A stretch of 64,000 bases of DNA, taken from contig NC_057807.1 in assembly GCF_018294505.1 (NCBI RefSeq), positions 134,435,011 through 134,499,010 of the forward strand. The letters run 5' to 3'. The translations under genes and the position numbers were made by a program. The notes beneath the pieces are model-generated. The model did not search any database, was not told the DNA's origin, and saw nothing but the letters and a program-made list of their open reading frames with translations. Below, piece after piece: positions 55,243 through 64,000 of the stretch (within the stretch, counting starts at the first letter, position 1; each line of letters starts with the position of its first letter). This stretch comes from Triticum aestivum (lineage: Eukaryota > Streptophyta > Magnoliopsida > Poales > Poaceae).

Positions 55243-58200
55243 TGTTACGCCCAATATGCGATACTATCCTAAAGAGACTCGAAGGCCCCACCAAGGATAG
55301 AACCGCATATTGATACACTTTTGCAAGGTGGATATCATTACATCAACATTACATAATAGATGGGGATACATACAAAAGGCATACAATGCCACATTAATAC
55401 AACATCACAATACATAAGAGCAACATCCGACTATGGATGAAACACAAACAGAAACTCAAACGACATCCACCTTGTTAGCCCAGGCTGCCGACCTGGAACG
55501 TATCCCTTGAACGAAGAAGAAGCAGAAGAAGAACTCCAAAACAAGCAAGCATCGCTCTCGCATCATGATCATCGCATAACCTGTACCTGCAACTGTTGTT
55601 GTAGTAATCTGTGAGCCACGAGGACTCAGCAATCCCATTACCATGGGTATCAAGACTAGCAAAGCTTAATGGGTATGGAAAGGATAAGTGGTGAGGTTGC
55701 AGCAGCAACTAAGCATGATATGGTGGCTAACATACGCAAATGAGAGCGGAAAGAGAAACAACGGAACGGTCGTGAAGCTAGCAATGATCAAAAGGTGATC
55801 CTGAACTCCTACTTACGTCAAACATAACCCAAAACCGTGTTCACTTCTCGGACTCCGCTGAAAAGAGACCATCACGGCTACACACGCGGTTGATGCATTT
55901 TAATTCGAATCTGATGTCAAGTTATCTACAACCGGACATTAACAAATTCCCATCTGCCACATAACCGCGGGCACGGCTTTCGAAAGATAATACCCTACAG
56001 GGGTGTCCCAACTTAGCCCATCACAAGCTCTCACGGTTAACGAAGGATATTCCTTCTCCCAGGAAGACCCGATCAGTCTCGGAATCCCGGTTTACAAGAC
56101 ATTTCGACAATGGTAAAACAAGACCAGCAAAGCCGCCTGAATGTGCCGAAAAATCCTGATAGGAGCTGCACATATCTCGTTCTCAGGGCACACCGGATTG
56201 TCCAAACTTCCGGTAGGCCAGCCCAGAGTTGCCCCTGGTGGCCACCGGCAGCTGACAGGTTGGACTAACACTCACGACAAGCACTGGCCCGGGGGGTAAA
56301 TAAAGATGACCCTTGAGTCTGCAGAACCCAAGGGAAAAAGGCTTAGGTGGCAAATGTTAAAACCAAGGTTGGGCCTTGCTGAAGGAGTTTTATACAAAGC
56401 GAACTGTCAAGGGGATCCCATAAATCACCCAACCGCGTAAGGAACGCAAAATCAAGGAACATAACACCAGTATGGAGGAAACTAGGGCGGCAAGAGTGGA
56501 ACAAAACACCAGGCATAAGGCCGAGCCTTCCACCCTTTACCAAGTATATAGATGGATTAATTAAATAAGAGATATTGTGATATCACAAAATCATCACGTT
56601 CCAACATGGAGCAATCTTCAACTTCACCTGCAACTAAAAATGCTATAAGAGGGGCTGAGAAAAAGCGGTAACATAGCCAAACAACGATTTGCTAGGAAGG
56701 GTGAAAAAGTTAGAGGCTGACATGGCAATATGGGAGGCATGGTAAACAAGTGATAGGTAACACAACATAGCGATAGAATGAAGCAACTAGCAAGCAAAGA
56801 TAGAAGTGATATCGAGGGTACTGGTCATCTTGCCTAAAAACCCGCAAGGAAGAAGAACGAGTCCATGAAGAAGACAAACAGACGTAGTCGAACGAATCCT
56901 CACAACTCCGGAACGAAACCGAAGCTAACGAGAGAAGCAAACCAGAAAGAAGCAAACAACATGGTAAACACACAAGCATAAACATGTCATGATGCACAAG
57001 CAAGTATGATGCATGTCCGGTTTAATGAGGCATGGCATGGCAATATGCACAAACAACACTACAAGTTAAGTGGAGCTCAATATGCAACGAGTTGCATATT
57101 GACGGAACACCACATCAATTATTTAGTTCTCTCTTGTTTAGGAACACAACAAAATTACATGTTGTTATAAACATGGCAAGAGGTGAAACATAATTAAACT
57201 ACCTATCTAGGCAAGTTTAAGTGAGGCCGGAAACAACAAATAACAATTCCGGTAAATCCTCATGTGTCATTTTGAAATTTAACGCAAGCAACAATTTTAA
57301 ACATTTTAATTGTTGTTATCATGATGCGGATGACATATGCAAGTTTTATGCAATTTTATGAAAATGTTGACATGAGCATGATATGAAACATTTGTCACCA
57401 TGGCGGAAACGAAAGGGGTGCCACAGCAATGACAACGAAAATGGTGCCACGGCAACATTCCGATGATCCGACAACTCATCGGGATGTCGGTGCAAAAGAA
57501 AGTGTGGATTAATGGGACATGCAAAAGATGGTTGGGTGATCCCGGATTCTGGGTTCCCACGAGACGACGACATGGCAAACAAGGAGGAACATGCAAGGAA
57601 CAATTCGGACACGGTGCAACACAGGCATCTCAGACAACATGCATTCGGTCCACGGGTGATCATCTCGGGATTATAACTTTGAAGCGTGCATTTTTGGAGC
57701 GGTTCGGGTTCGGTACGATGTAGAGGAAGTAGTCATTCACGGGTCGTCGTGGGAAGTAGTTGTTCACGTGGCGACGGTAGTGGAAGTAGTCGTTCTCGTG
57801 GCAGTAGTGGAAGTAGTGGTACACGGCAGCAGCGGTAGTTGTTCAGGGTCTTGGCGGGTCATCGTGTAGCCGTACATGTTCGTCGTGGTACACGGTTCGT
57901 AGACGTTCGAGTCATCGGTAGAGGTACTTGTCGCATCATCAGGCGTAGTCGACCTTGGCGTATCCAAAGGGTGCTTGGCGGGTCGTCATGTAGTCGTTAC
58001 ATGAGGGTCTTGATGAATCCGAAGGGTACTTGGCGATCCAAAGTTGCTCTTGTTCGGGGAGGTACCGTGAAAACGGCACCATGTGTGGGACACGCAGGGA
58101 GGGCGACGCGAGCAGAGGTGGCCATGGAGGGGAGGTCGTGATGTCGGGCAGCGAAGGCAGGAGCAGGAGCTCGGAGGAGGAGGCAACAAGGCGGTGCGAT

Positions 58201-59534
58201 CTCCGGCAAATGGCAACACGGCGGCCCAAGGGGTCACCAGCACGGGCGAAATAGCAGTGGGCAACGCTGCTGTCGAGAGATGGAGGTCGGGGCCGGAGCT
58301 GAGCAGCGCCAGCAGGGGCGGATGGGTGCAAGGAGGTCGGGAGGAGCAGCGCTCGGCACCGGTTAGCACGGAGCAGGGGAGGCAGATCTCCTGCTCGGAG
58401 AGGTGCGGCGAGGGGAAACGCGTGGAGGCGCGAAGGATGGCGGCGGCAGCGAATCAGGTCGGAGGCGAGCACCAGATGGCATCGGGGAGGGTGCAGCTGT
58501 TGCTGCTGCCGGCTCTGACGGAGGCGAGATCCGGCGGAGGAGCTGGCGAGGCGGCGGTGCTGGGTAGATGAGGAGGCGGGCGAGGAGAAGTCGGGGACGA
58601 GAAGGGGTGCGGGGAAGGCGGCAAGGCGGTCGGAGGGGTCACCGGCGTGGTGGAGCTTTGCAGCGGGAGAAGCATAGGGGAGGGGCGGCGCGAGGGCTGT
58701 GCTCCTCTCTCTCCCTGTGAGTGGCGGCGCCAGGAGGAGAACAAAGGGAGAGAGCTGGGGATTGGGAGAGAGATGGTGTAGCGATGGGGATCAAGACGAA
58801 GGGGTGGCGCTGTGAGGGAACGAGGGAGTGATCGAGAGGAGGGTTCGATCGGGCTAGGGTTATAGAGGCGGTTGGGCCTAGGCGCAGATGTGCTTGCCTG
58901 GCTAGGCTGCTGGGCTATCTTCTCCCTCTCTCTTATTCTCTAGAAACAGAAAATAACAAAGAAGGAAAAGAGAAGAAAGGAGGTGTTGGGGAAGAAATTG
59001 GACACGCGGATAATTTTCCCGGACCCACAAGAATGTGCTTGTTCCAAGAAAATAGAAAAGGCCATGGTTGAAAGATGTAAATTCAAACTCATTTGAATTT
59101 CACTCAAATGGGTTTGAACTAGGACTTGGTTTTTGAAGTGTCCAAAAATGTTGAGATTTTTGGTGGAGCTCCGGAAAATGATGAAAGAAATTATGGGCAA
59201 GGTTGGAGACCAAGAATTGAGATAACAATGGCATGGGATATTTTTCAAGTGGGTTATGGTTAATTCCAAATAAATGGAATAATTTTAATATAGCTTCCTA
59301 ATAATATTGATAGGCTTTAAATATGTTTTAAAGAGAAATCACCATGTGAATATCCCTCGATTTAAATATATCAACAATCTATGCAATTTATTTAGGTGAG
59401 TTTTAAAAAGGGGTTGCATGATGACATGATGCAATGCACATGATGCAAGGATGAATGCAACAAATAAAACAAATCACACGACGAATCTCGGAATACAAGG
59501 AAGGCATCTAGAGCGTCGGTCTCGGGGTGTTACA
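55243..59534 (-). repeat. LARD right (5') LTR (4292 bp)
   Basis: Uninterrupted copy. Minus strand starts TGTAACACCCCGAGACC and ends GGGCGTAACA. The GC-rich section at about 57980-58740 corresponds to 50430-51170. A minus-strand promoter is expected but I could not place a TATA box with confidence. Confidence 0.85.
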
Positions 59535-59788
59535 GTACTTATAACAAAATATGACTCTACGTGAATGCCTCCGGCAGTGTACCGGGATATGCAATCAATC
59601 AAGAACGACATGTATGAAAAATTATGAAGGTGGCCTTGCCACAAATATGATGTCAACTACATGATCATGCAAAGAGCAATATGACAATGATGGAGCATGT
59701 CGTAATAAACGGAATGATGGAAAGTTGCATGGCAATATATCTCGGAATGGCTATGGAAATGCCATAATAGGTAGGTATGGTGGCTGTT
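59535..59788 (-). other. Second internal domain of the gag-protease chain, second part
   Basis: Matches 21197-21452, continuing the sequence cut at 27041. Homology ends at ...GGTGGCTGTT. Then comes a short patch (59789-59813) that includes AAATACGATGTCAACTAC, copied from about 140 bp earlier in the same domain (59645 region), like filler at a break. Confidence 0.75.
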
Positions 59789-59812
59789 ACGATGGAAATA
59801 CGATGTCAACTA

Positions 59813-60659
59813 CCTTGTACATAATATTTGACACAACTCTAATAATGATCCGCCCTTCTACTCTAGAAAAACTAGCCAGACTATCACTTGCCTTATTTTG
59901 AGAGCGAGAAATATGAGTAATACAAGTTTATCCAAGGCGCAATAAGAATCTAATTTCATTTACGAAGGAGGCAAAAACCGATCGGTCCACTGCATCACAT
60001 CAAATCATGGACACAGTTAGTTCCGAGTCCATCTCGATGACAATGGGAAGTTTGGTCCTCTGAATGGCTACTGATAGGCCTTCTATGCACGCACACAACT
60101 TCGCCTCTAGAGCATCTGTGCAAGCTAAGAATAAGATCGCGCCCATATTATTACGAAGTATAATTCCAGCGCCTGCACTATCATTTGAAACATAAGAGCC
60201 ATCAGTATTTAATTTCATCCAACCATGCACTGGTGGCCTCCACACCAGAGAAATGTTTTGACGTGGAGCTACCACTGGCGCAGGTCACCGGTCATATGAA
60301 ATAATGGTTTTGCCCTTTACCGGATCAACATCACTATTCAGCTTGACACCAATCCACTCATCCAGATATCTCTGCAGAAATTTGACAGATACTTCCATGG
60401 TCGGTTCTGGTTTGTGGTGAGCAAGTTCATTACGTACATATCAGCTTCTCCATAATATAAGTAGCAGCTTACATCGATCAACATTTCTCATGGGAGCTAG
60501 GGCATGAAGGAGCCATTCCTTGCCACTGGGGACCACCGACTCAATTTCCGGGAGTTGCGGCACATTTGTCATCTCCATATATAGATCTCGTCCAATTGAC
60601 ACCTCAAGAAAGGATGAAAGTTTTCCTTGTTAGAGTTGTGTCAAATATTCTGTACAAGG
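59813..60659. repeat. 29-bp inverted repeat pair flanking the RNase H fragment
   Basis: 59813-59841 (CCTTGTACATAATATTTGAC...) is the reverse complement of 60631-60659 with one mismatch. The right arm forms the start of the LTR at 60628. Confidence 0.8.
59842..60627 (-). pseudogene. LINE-like C-terminal region with RNase H domain, broken
   Basis: Minus-strand reading from about 60600: LYMEMTNVPQLPEIESVVPS, WLLHALAPMRNVDRCKLLL, ILWRS, YVRNELAHHKPEPTMEVSVK. It is followed after a stop by the RNase H domain: WRPPVHGWMKLNTDGSYV (Asp), GAGIILRNNMGA, EAKLCACIEGLSVA (Glu), VIEMDSELTVSMI (Asp), then a stop and HISRSQNKASDSLASFS (last region). This is the RVT_3/RNase H type that follows the zf-RVT segment in plant non-LTR retroelements and related host genes. 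At least three stops or frameshifts make it a pseudogene. The RT itself is missing. Confidence 0.7.
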
Positions 60660-61002
60660 AAGGTTACAATTGGACTTGTAGTTGTATTGTGTTTAGATAG
60701 GATATGGAGTCATGTCCAAGTAGGACACTTGTATCCTAGGCTCTCATATATAGTGGGGGTAGACACACGATGTAACCTTTGCCAACATAATAGCACAGGA
60801 ACGTAGGGGAAGCCGGCGGCATGTGCCGGCGTCCAGGGTGACCGGGTGCGGTATTGTAGCGGTGTCATGGGGAGGAGCGCCCATAGTCAAGCCCCGGGGA
60901 TGTAGCCATATTGTTGAACCTCGTTAACAAATCTCGGTGTCATGCTCATGTGATTGATTGGTCCTCGGATGATCGATGGTATGGCCTCGGATTTATTTAA
61001 CA
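60628..61002 (+). repeat. 5' LTR of the copia remnant (375 bp)
   Basis: Starts TGTTAGAGTTGTGTC and ends ATTTATTTAACA, with TGTTA/TAACA inverted ends. A TATATAG word lies near 60750. Confidence 0.65.
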
Positions 61003-61004
61003 AG

Positions 61005-61017
61005 TGGTACCATGAGC
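61005..61017 (+). promoter_or_regulatory. Primer-binding site of the copia remnant
   Basis: TGGTACCATGAGC two bases after the LTR, a variant of the Met primer site TGGTATCATGAGC / TGGTATCAGAGC used by many plant copia elements. Confidence 0.6.
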
Positions 61018-61644
61018 TACGTTGTTTGAAGGCCGTGGAACATTGATCTAGAGGATGAAGAAGCAATCATGTGGTTGAATGCCTAGTGGGTGGTGATTTG
61101 CAGCAGTAGGTCATGAGATCAGCGACTCGGCGAGATGCGGCGGTGTGTCGCATGCGGATACATAGGCAGCAGGTCAGGACGCTGGCGGTGAAGCACAAGG
61201 CGCGTGTGTGGGCTGCTACCGAGGAGAAGCTGTACGACTGCAGACGGGCAGGCAGGAAAGTCACAGGCCAAGCGGCAGCTGGTGAGTGTTTGTGCGCGTG
61301 CATACGGATGCGCGCAAGACCAAAGTCGTGTACAGCTTGGTATCGATCGAGATTTGTTTGGAGACCAAAAGGAGGACCGAGTCCTTGTGTGACACAGCGA
61401 GGCAAGAGGCAGATTGTTTCGGCGGAAGGGAAAATCCATCAACAAGTGATTCACATCCATCGATAATTAGCAAAGAGGCATTGGCAAGGAAAATGCATTT
61501 AGCATCAAGAGTGAAAGCCAAGACAGGAGCTGCTCACTTGAAGACCAAGTTTGGTTGGTTTTGCTAGTATCAGTGTTTGTGTACTTGGCGCGTCACGTGG
61601 AAAGGTCGGATAATTTTTTCACAGGGTCGGCCATACAAAGAACC
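61018..61644. other. Leader of the copia remnant
   Basis: GC-rich, with overlapping open frames on both strands (for example 61113-61466 plus and 61460-61119 minus) that show no domain. No gene is supported. Confidence 0.45.
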
Positions 61645-61860
61645 ATGGCGCCAGCGGGTACCAGGTTTGAGGTGGACAAGTTCAAGGAGCCGAAAACCTT
61701 GGGTTATGGCAGACAAGGGTTAAGATTGTTGGCGCGATAAGGATGCTTGAAGAAGTTGCAGGAACTCATGTCAGCTAAGATGGGATTAACATGTCATGGA
61801 TGGAAATTCGCGGAAGATGATTTGGAAGCCTCAAGCATGTCGTGCAGTCGAATAATTTCA
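61645..61860 (+). pseudogene. Copia gag N-terminus remnant
   Basis: ATG 61645 begins MAPAGTRFEVDKF and reads LGYGRQGLRLLA, then, past a frame break near 61738, MLKKLQELMSAKMG and WKFAEDDLEAS. The pattern RFEVDKF...LW/GYxRQxxxxLLAxQG matches the start of copia gag proteins, where the DNA-level order is conserved. Only ~70 codons survive. Confidence 0.55.
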
Positions 61861-62678
61861 GCTGGGCCGGACTAGATAGTCCGACGGATCAACATGAGTC
61901 GGTTGGAACAAAAGACGGTGTGGATCAGCGACAACCATATAGGAGCGTGATGCTGATGGTGACCGACTTCTAGGGCGTGGAAACACGTGGCATGGGCCTG
62001 AGTGCTTGTGTGGCTTCGACAAGACTATGGCGCGGGATTGATTCAAGGTGGTGTATACACAGAGCTTGAAGTCGATGAGGCGCGAGGGTGGACTGATATT
62101 CTACCATGGAGTCATGTTGAAGGTGGAGCTGGATTGAGGGGCTACGATGTAAGGATCTAGAGAATCGAAGCCTTTCCAGCGGGAAAAAAGCGAGAGGCAC
62201 ACAGTTCCGACTGGAGCCCAGTGGCCTTATGGAAGCGTGAAACACATCATCGATCGGTGATGACCGATGGTACTCTGCAGTGGGGGTTGAGTGGTGTGGG
62301 TCCGCGACCCTTGAGACTCGACCCGGATAGCAGAGGCTCAACACGGTAATAGCAGCGAGGCGTGCAATACGCATGGGACATGGAGACGGGCCAGGGCTCT
62401 GGTAGTCATACATGTGGTGAGACAACTGTGAATTTGACTCGGGATGACTACAAGCAATGGTGAAATTTCTTCAAGTTTCAGACTGACGGTCAAGAAAGGA
62501 GCGGTGATGTTGAGTTTAGGTAACTCTTATCCGTGACACCCAATCTGTGAGTTGTTCAGTTTCACGCAGGTCAGTGATCGGTGTGTGATGGCATTGGACT
62601 AATTCTCTGGAAGTTGGGAACACAAACTAGAGTAAAAATAAACTTAATTTCGCTCGAGCATTGACGGTGGTCAAGAAA
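61861..62678. other. Decayed internal sequence of the copia remnant
   Basis: About 800 bp without a recognisable gene in either strand; the open frame 62425-61970 on the minus strand has no domain. Confidence 0.4.
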
Positions 62679-64000
62679 CACTACAAAAAAATACACTTCT
62701 GTGATGGTACGTGTTTGTCACAGTAGGTCGCGTTTTTTGTCATGCATGTACATCCATGACGATTTTATGACAGAATCAAGATAGTCATACTTGTGCTGTC
62801 GTAGAAGTGTTCCATGAAATTACCAAAATTATCATCACGGAAGTGTCCACTTCCATGACGATAAATCGCGCATCACGGAAGTGCTTTCGTCAAGGGTGAC
62901 CGACACGTGGCATCCGCCGTAACGGAACGCCGTTAAGCTATCGGGTCGGGTTTTGGATCCGATAACCCGTTAACAGCCGCAACCAATGGGGATTTTCCAC
63001 GTGTAAAATCATCATTGGCTGGAGGAAACACGTGTCAGCTCATCGTTGGGACAGATGTCATCCACTCATTAGACAGAAGGCGCCTATGATACGTCGACAC
63101 GTGGCACGACCCCTCAAGTTTAAATGGGCCGGCCCAACTAAAGGCCCACAAGATTTTGCGGACCATAATGGGCCGGCCCAGCTAAAGGCCCACGAGATGT
63201 AACATCCCAAATTTCCTATTTGGAATGTTTTACAATTATAGCTAAGCATCCTATGCATCCTGTTTGAATTGAATGCCATTTGAAGTTTCAGAGAATTTTG
63301 AGTTTTGAATTTAAAATTCAAACTTTGGCATGTGGGAAACATTTCAAAAACTAAGCCTGATAAATACTTGATCAAAAGTATGAGAGGAGAAAACATGACA
63401 CTCCAAAAACATCAGAGGAAACAATGCCAAAGGATTTGGATTCAAATCTGAATTTTATTTGAATTTGAAAAAAATGGATTTTTATAAAGTTTGGATTTTG
63501 CCTTGGAAAAATGTTCAAATGAAAGGGAATATTCCCCTGATCATTTTGGTATATATCTACCCTATATAAAATATTTATAGATAATGTTTTATTTTTTGTT
63601 TTTGTTTTATTTAAAAAAAAATAAAGAAAAACCCCCCGGGGCGCCAGCCAGGCCACCCCAGGCCCAGCCAGCGCCGCACCCCTCCCCTCCCCGCCTGGCC
63701 CAAGCCAGCCGGCCCACTCGGCCAACAGGCCAGCCGAGCCAGGCCAGCCCAGCTCCACCCGACCCCCTCGCCCCTCTCTCCCTCTCGCTGACCCGTGGGA
63801 CCCGCCCCGTCTTCCCCAACCCCTCGCCCACGCCACGACCTCGCCGGAGATCGACCGGATCCCGAAGGATCCGGGATCCCCCGATCGCCCCGATCCCCTT
63901 CCGAAGCTCGCCGGACCCCCAGGCTATAAAGCCTAGCCCCTCCGCACCCCATTCCCCCCCTAGCCTCGCCGGACCCCCTCTCCCTCTCCCTCACGAGCTC
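62679..64000 (+). mobile_element. CACTA DNA transposon, left end (continues past window)
   Basis: Begins CACTACAAAAAAATACACTT, a standard CACTA terminal sequence. Subterminal repeats follow: CATCACGGAAGTG and its inverse CACTTCCATGACG, placed head to head at 62834-62862, plus TTTGTCACAG and TCATGACG-like words. Further in are two ~43-bp direct copies with ATGGGCCGGCCCA...AAAGGCCCAC (63124 and 63167), carrying TGGGCC site-II-like motifs. An LTR retrotransposon starts at 63198 within it. No transposase is in view. Confidence 0.75.
63198..64000 (+). repeat. Start of an LTR retrotransposon (5' LTR, incomplete)
   Basis: TGTAACATCCCAAATTTCC at 63198 has the TGTAACA start of many plant gypsy LTRs. 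The first ~400 bp are AT-rich; from 63620 the sequence is very GC-rich. A TATAAA box at 63925-63930 (AGGCTATAAAGCC) supports a plus-strand LTR promoter. Just upstream is an inverted repeat GGATCCCG / CGGGATCC (63857-63864 and 63872-63879). The LTR runs out of the window. Long minus-strand open frames (for example 63994-63611) are an effect of GC content. Confidence 0.55.

Larger units (their letters stand above)
27042..59534 (-). mobile_element. LARD-like (Sukkula/Erika-type) non-autonomous LTR retrotransposon, hosting nested insertions
   Basis: Two ~4.3-kb LTRs bound a ~3.3-kb interior without recognisable genes. The minus strand starts TGTAACACCCCGAGACC at 59534 and ends GGGCGTAACA at 27042. 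A Met-tRNA primer site adjoins the right LTR. Without the nested Maximus-like element it measures about 11.9 kb. Long LTRs, a conserved non-coding interior and a Met primer site are the published features of large retrotransposon derivatives (LARDs) of barley and relatives; naming the family is inference. Flanks are ATACT on the left and GTACT on the right, a 5-bp duplication with one change. It split the second internal domain of the gag-protease element. Confidence 0.75.
18621..59788 (-). mobile_element. Gag-protease gypsy retrotransposon in tandem LTR chain (split by LARD)
   Basis: On the minus strand the chain is: partial internal domain (59788-59535, joined across the LARD insertion to 27041-26058), LTR (26057-25282), primer site, gag-protease (25072-23044), non-coding 3' internal domain (about 23043-20196), LTR (20195-18621). 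Internal parts 26058-27041 and 20196-21190 are near copies, so the middle LTR serves as 3' LTR for one unit and 5' LTR for the next. No RT or integrase is present, so the element was non-autonomous. The left edge lies against copia gag (flank gtggc). No matching duplication is found after 59788, where the element is truncated. Confidence 0.8.
60628..62678 (+). mobile_element. Copia-like retrotransposon remnant (LTR, primer site, gag scrap)
   Basis: LTR 60628-61002, primer site at 61005, a GC-rich leader, then a short gag remnant at 61645 and ~900 bp of decayed sequence up to the CACTA element. The 3' LTR and pol are absent. Either an internally deleted non-autonomous family or a copy truncated by the CACTA insertion. 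Confidence 0.55.

Noticed and set aside
57939..58744. Open frames of 96-177 codons on both strands
   Set aside because: Same GC-rich LTR section as above. Stops are rare because of composition, not because of selection.
63372..63994. Minus-strand frames of 127-154 codons at the right edge
   Set aside because: Gly/Arg/Ala/Trp-rich readings of a GC-rich LTR with a TATA box on the plus strand. No domain is visible.

Overview
The window looks like intergenic DNA from a large-genome grass of the wheat/barley tribe (Triticeae). I found no intact host gene, rRNA, tRNA gene or CRISPR array. Nearly every base can be placed in transposable elements nested in one another: Ty3/gypsy elements of the Tat type with two RNase H domains, a Sirevirus/Maximus-like copia element, a large non-coding LTR element (LARD type), two CACTA DNA transposons, a truncated copia element, a gag-protease-only gypsy element and a LINE-like RNase H fragment. 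Family names rest on recognised sequence patterns, not on a search.

Layout. 1-7750: right part of a CACTA transposon, with about six ~503-bp tandem repeats, an Ala-rich ORF, a decayed spliced gene with a B3-like DNA-binding domain, subterminal repeats and a terminal CACTA motif at 7750. 7751-15942: minus-strand Tat gypsy element (5' LTR 15403-15942, gag, PR, RT, aRNH and INT, all decayed), cut by the CACTA on its 3' side and itself sitting in a minus-strand copia element (15943-18620, gag-PR-INT only). 18621-27041 plus 59535-59788: minus-strand gypsy element carrying only gag and protease, present as a tandem LTR-internal-LTR-internal chain. Its second internal segment is split by a minus-strand LARD-like element (27042-59534; ~4.3-kb LTRs, ~3.3-kb non-coding interior, Met-tRNA primer site). 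The left LTR of the LARD is split in turn by a plus-strand Maximus-like element (28893-49487; 1687-bp LTRs, gag and an envelope-like ORF but no recognisable pol). The gag region of that element holds a second Tat gypsy element (32020-41954) with an almost complete pol and a spliced antisense gene. 59789-64000: RNase H pseudogene between short inverted repeats, a copia remnant (LTR 60628-61002, PBS, gag scrap), the start of another CACTA (62679) and the start of another LTR retrotransposon (63198) inside it.

Relationships. LTR divergence judged by eye falls in the order the nesting predicts: gag-protease gypsy (oldest, roughly 5%), LARD (3-4% in the sampled part), then Maximus-like and inner gypsy (both about 2%). 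None of the elements looks fully autonomous. The LARD and the pol-less Maximus-like element would need enzymes from relatives elsewhere.

Most worth a second look: (a) a dense cluster of CGGT/ACCG palindromes upstream of the TATA box in the Maximus-like LTR, and a second, independent cluster with its own TATA box upstream of the envelope-like ORF; (b) an antisense, multi-intron gene with its own CCAAT and TATA motifs in the inner Tat element; (c) 382 bp of duplicated gag flanking that element in place of a 5-bp target duplication; (d) two independent tandem LTR chains.
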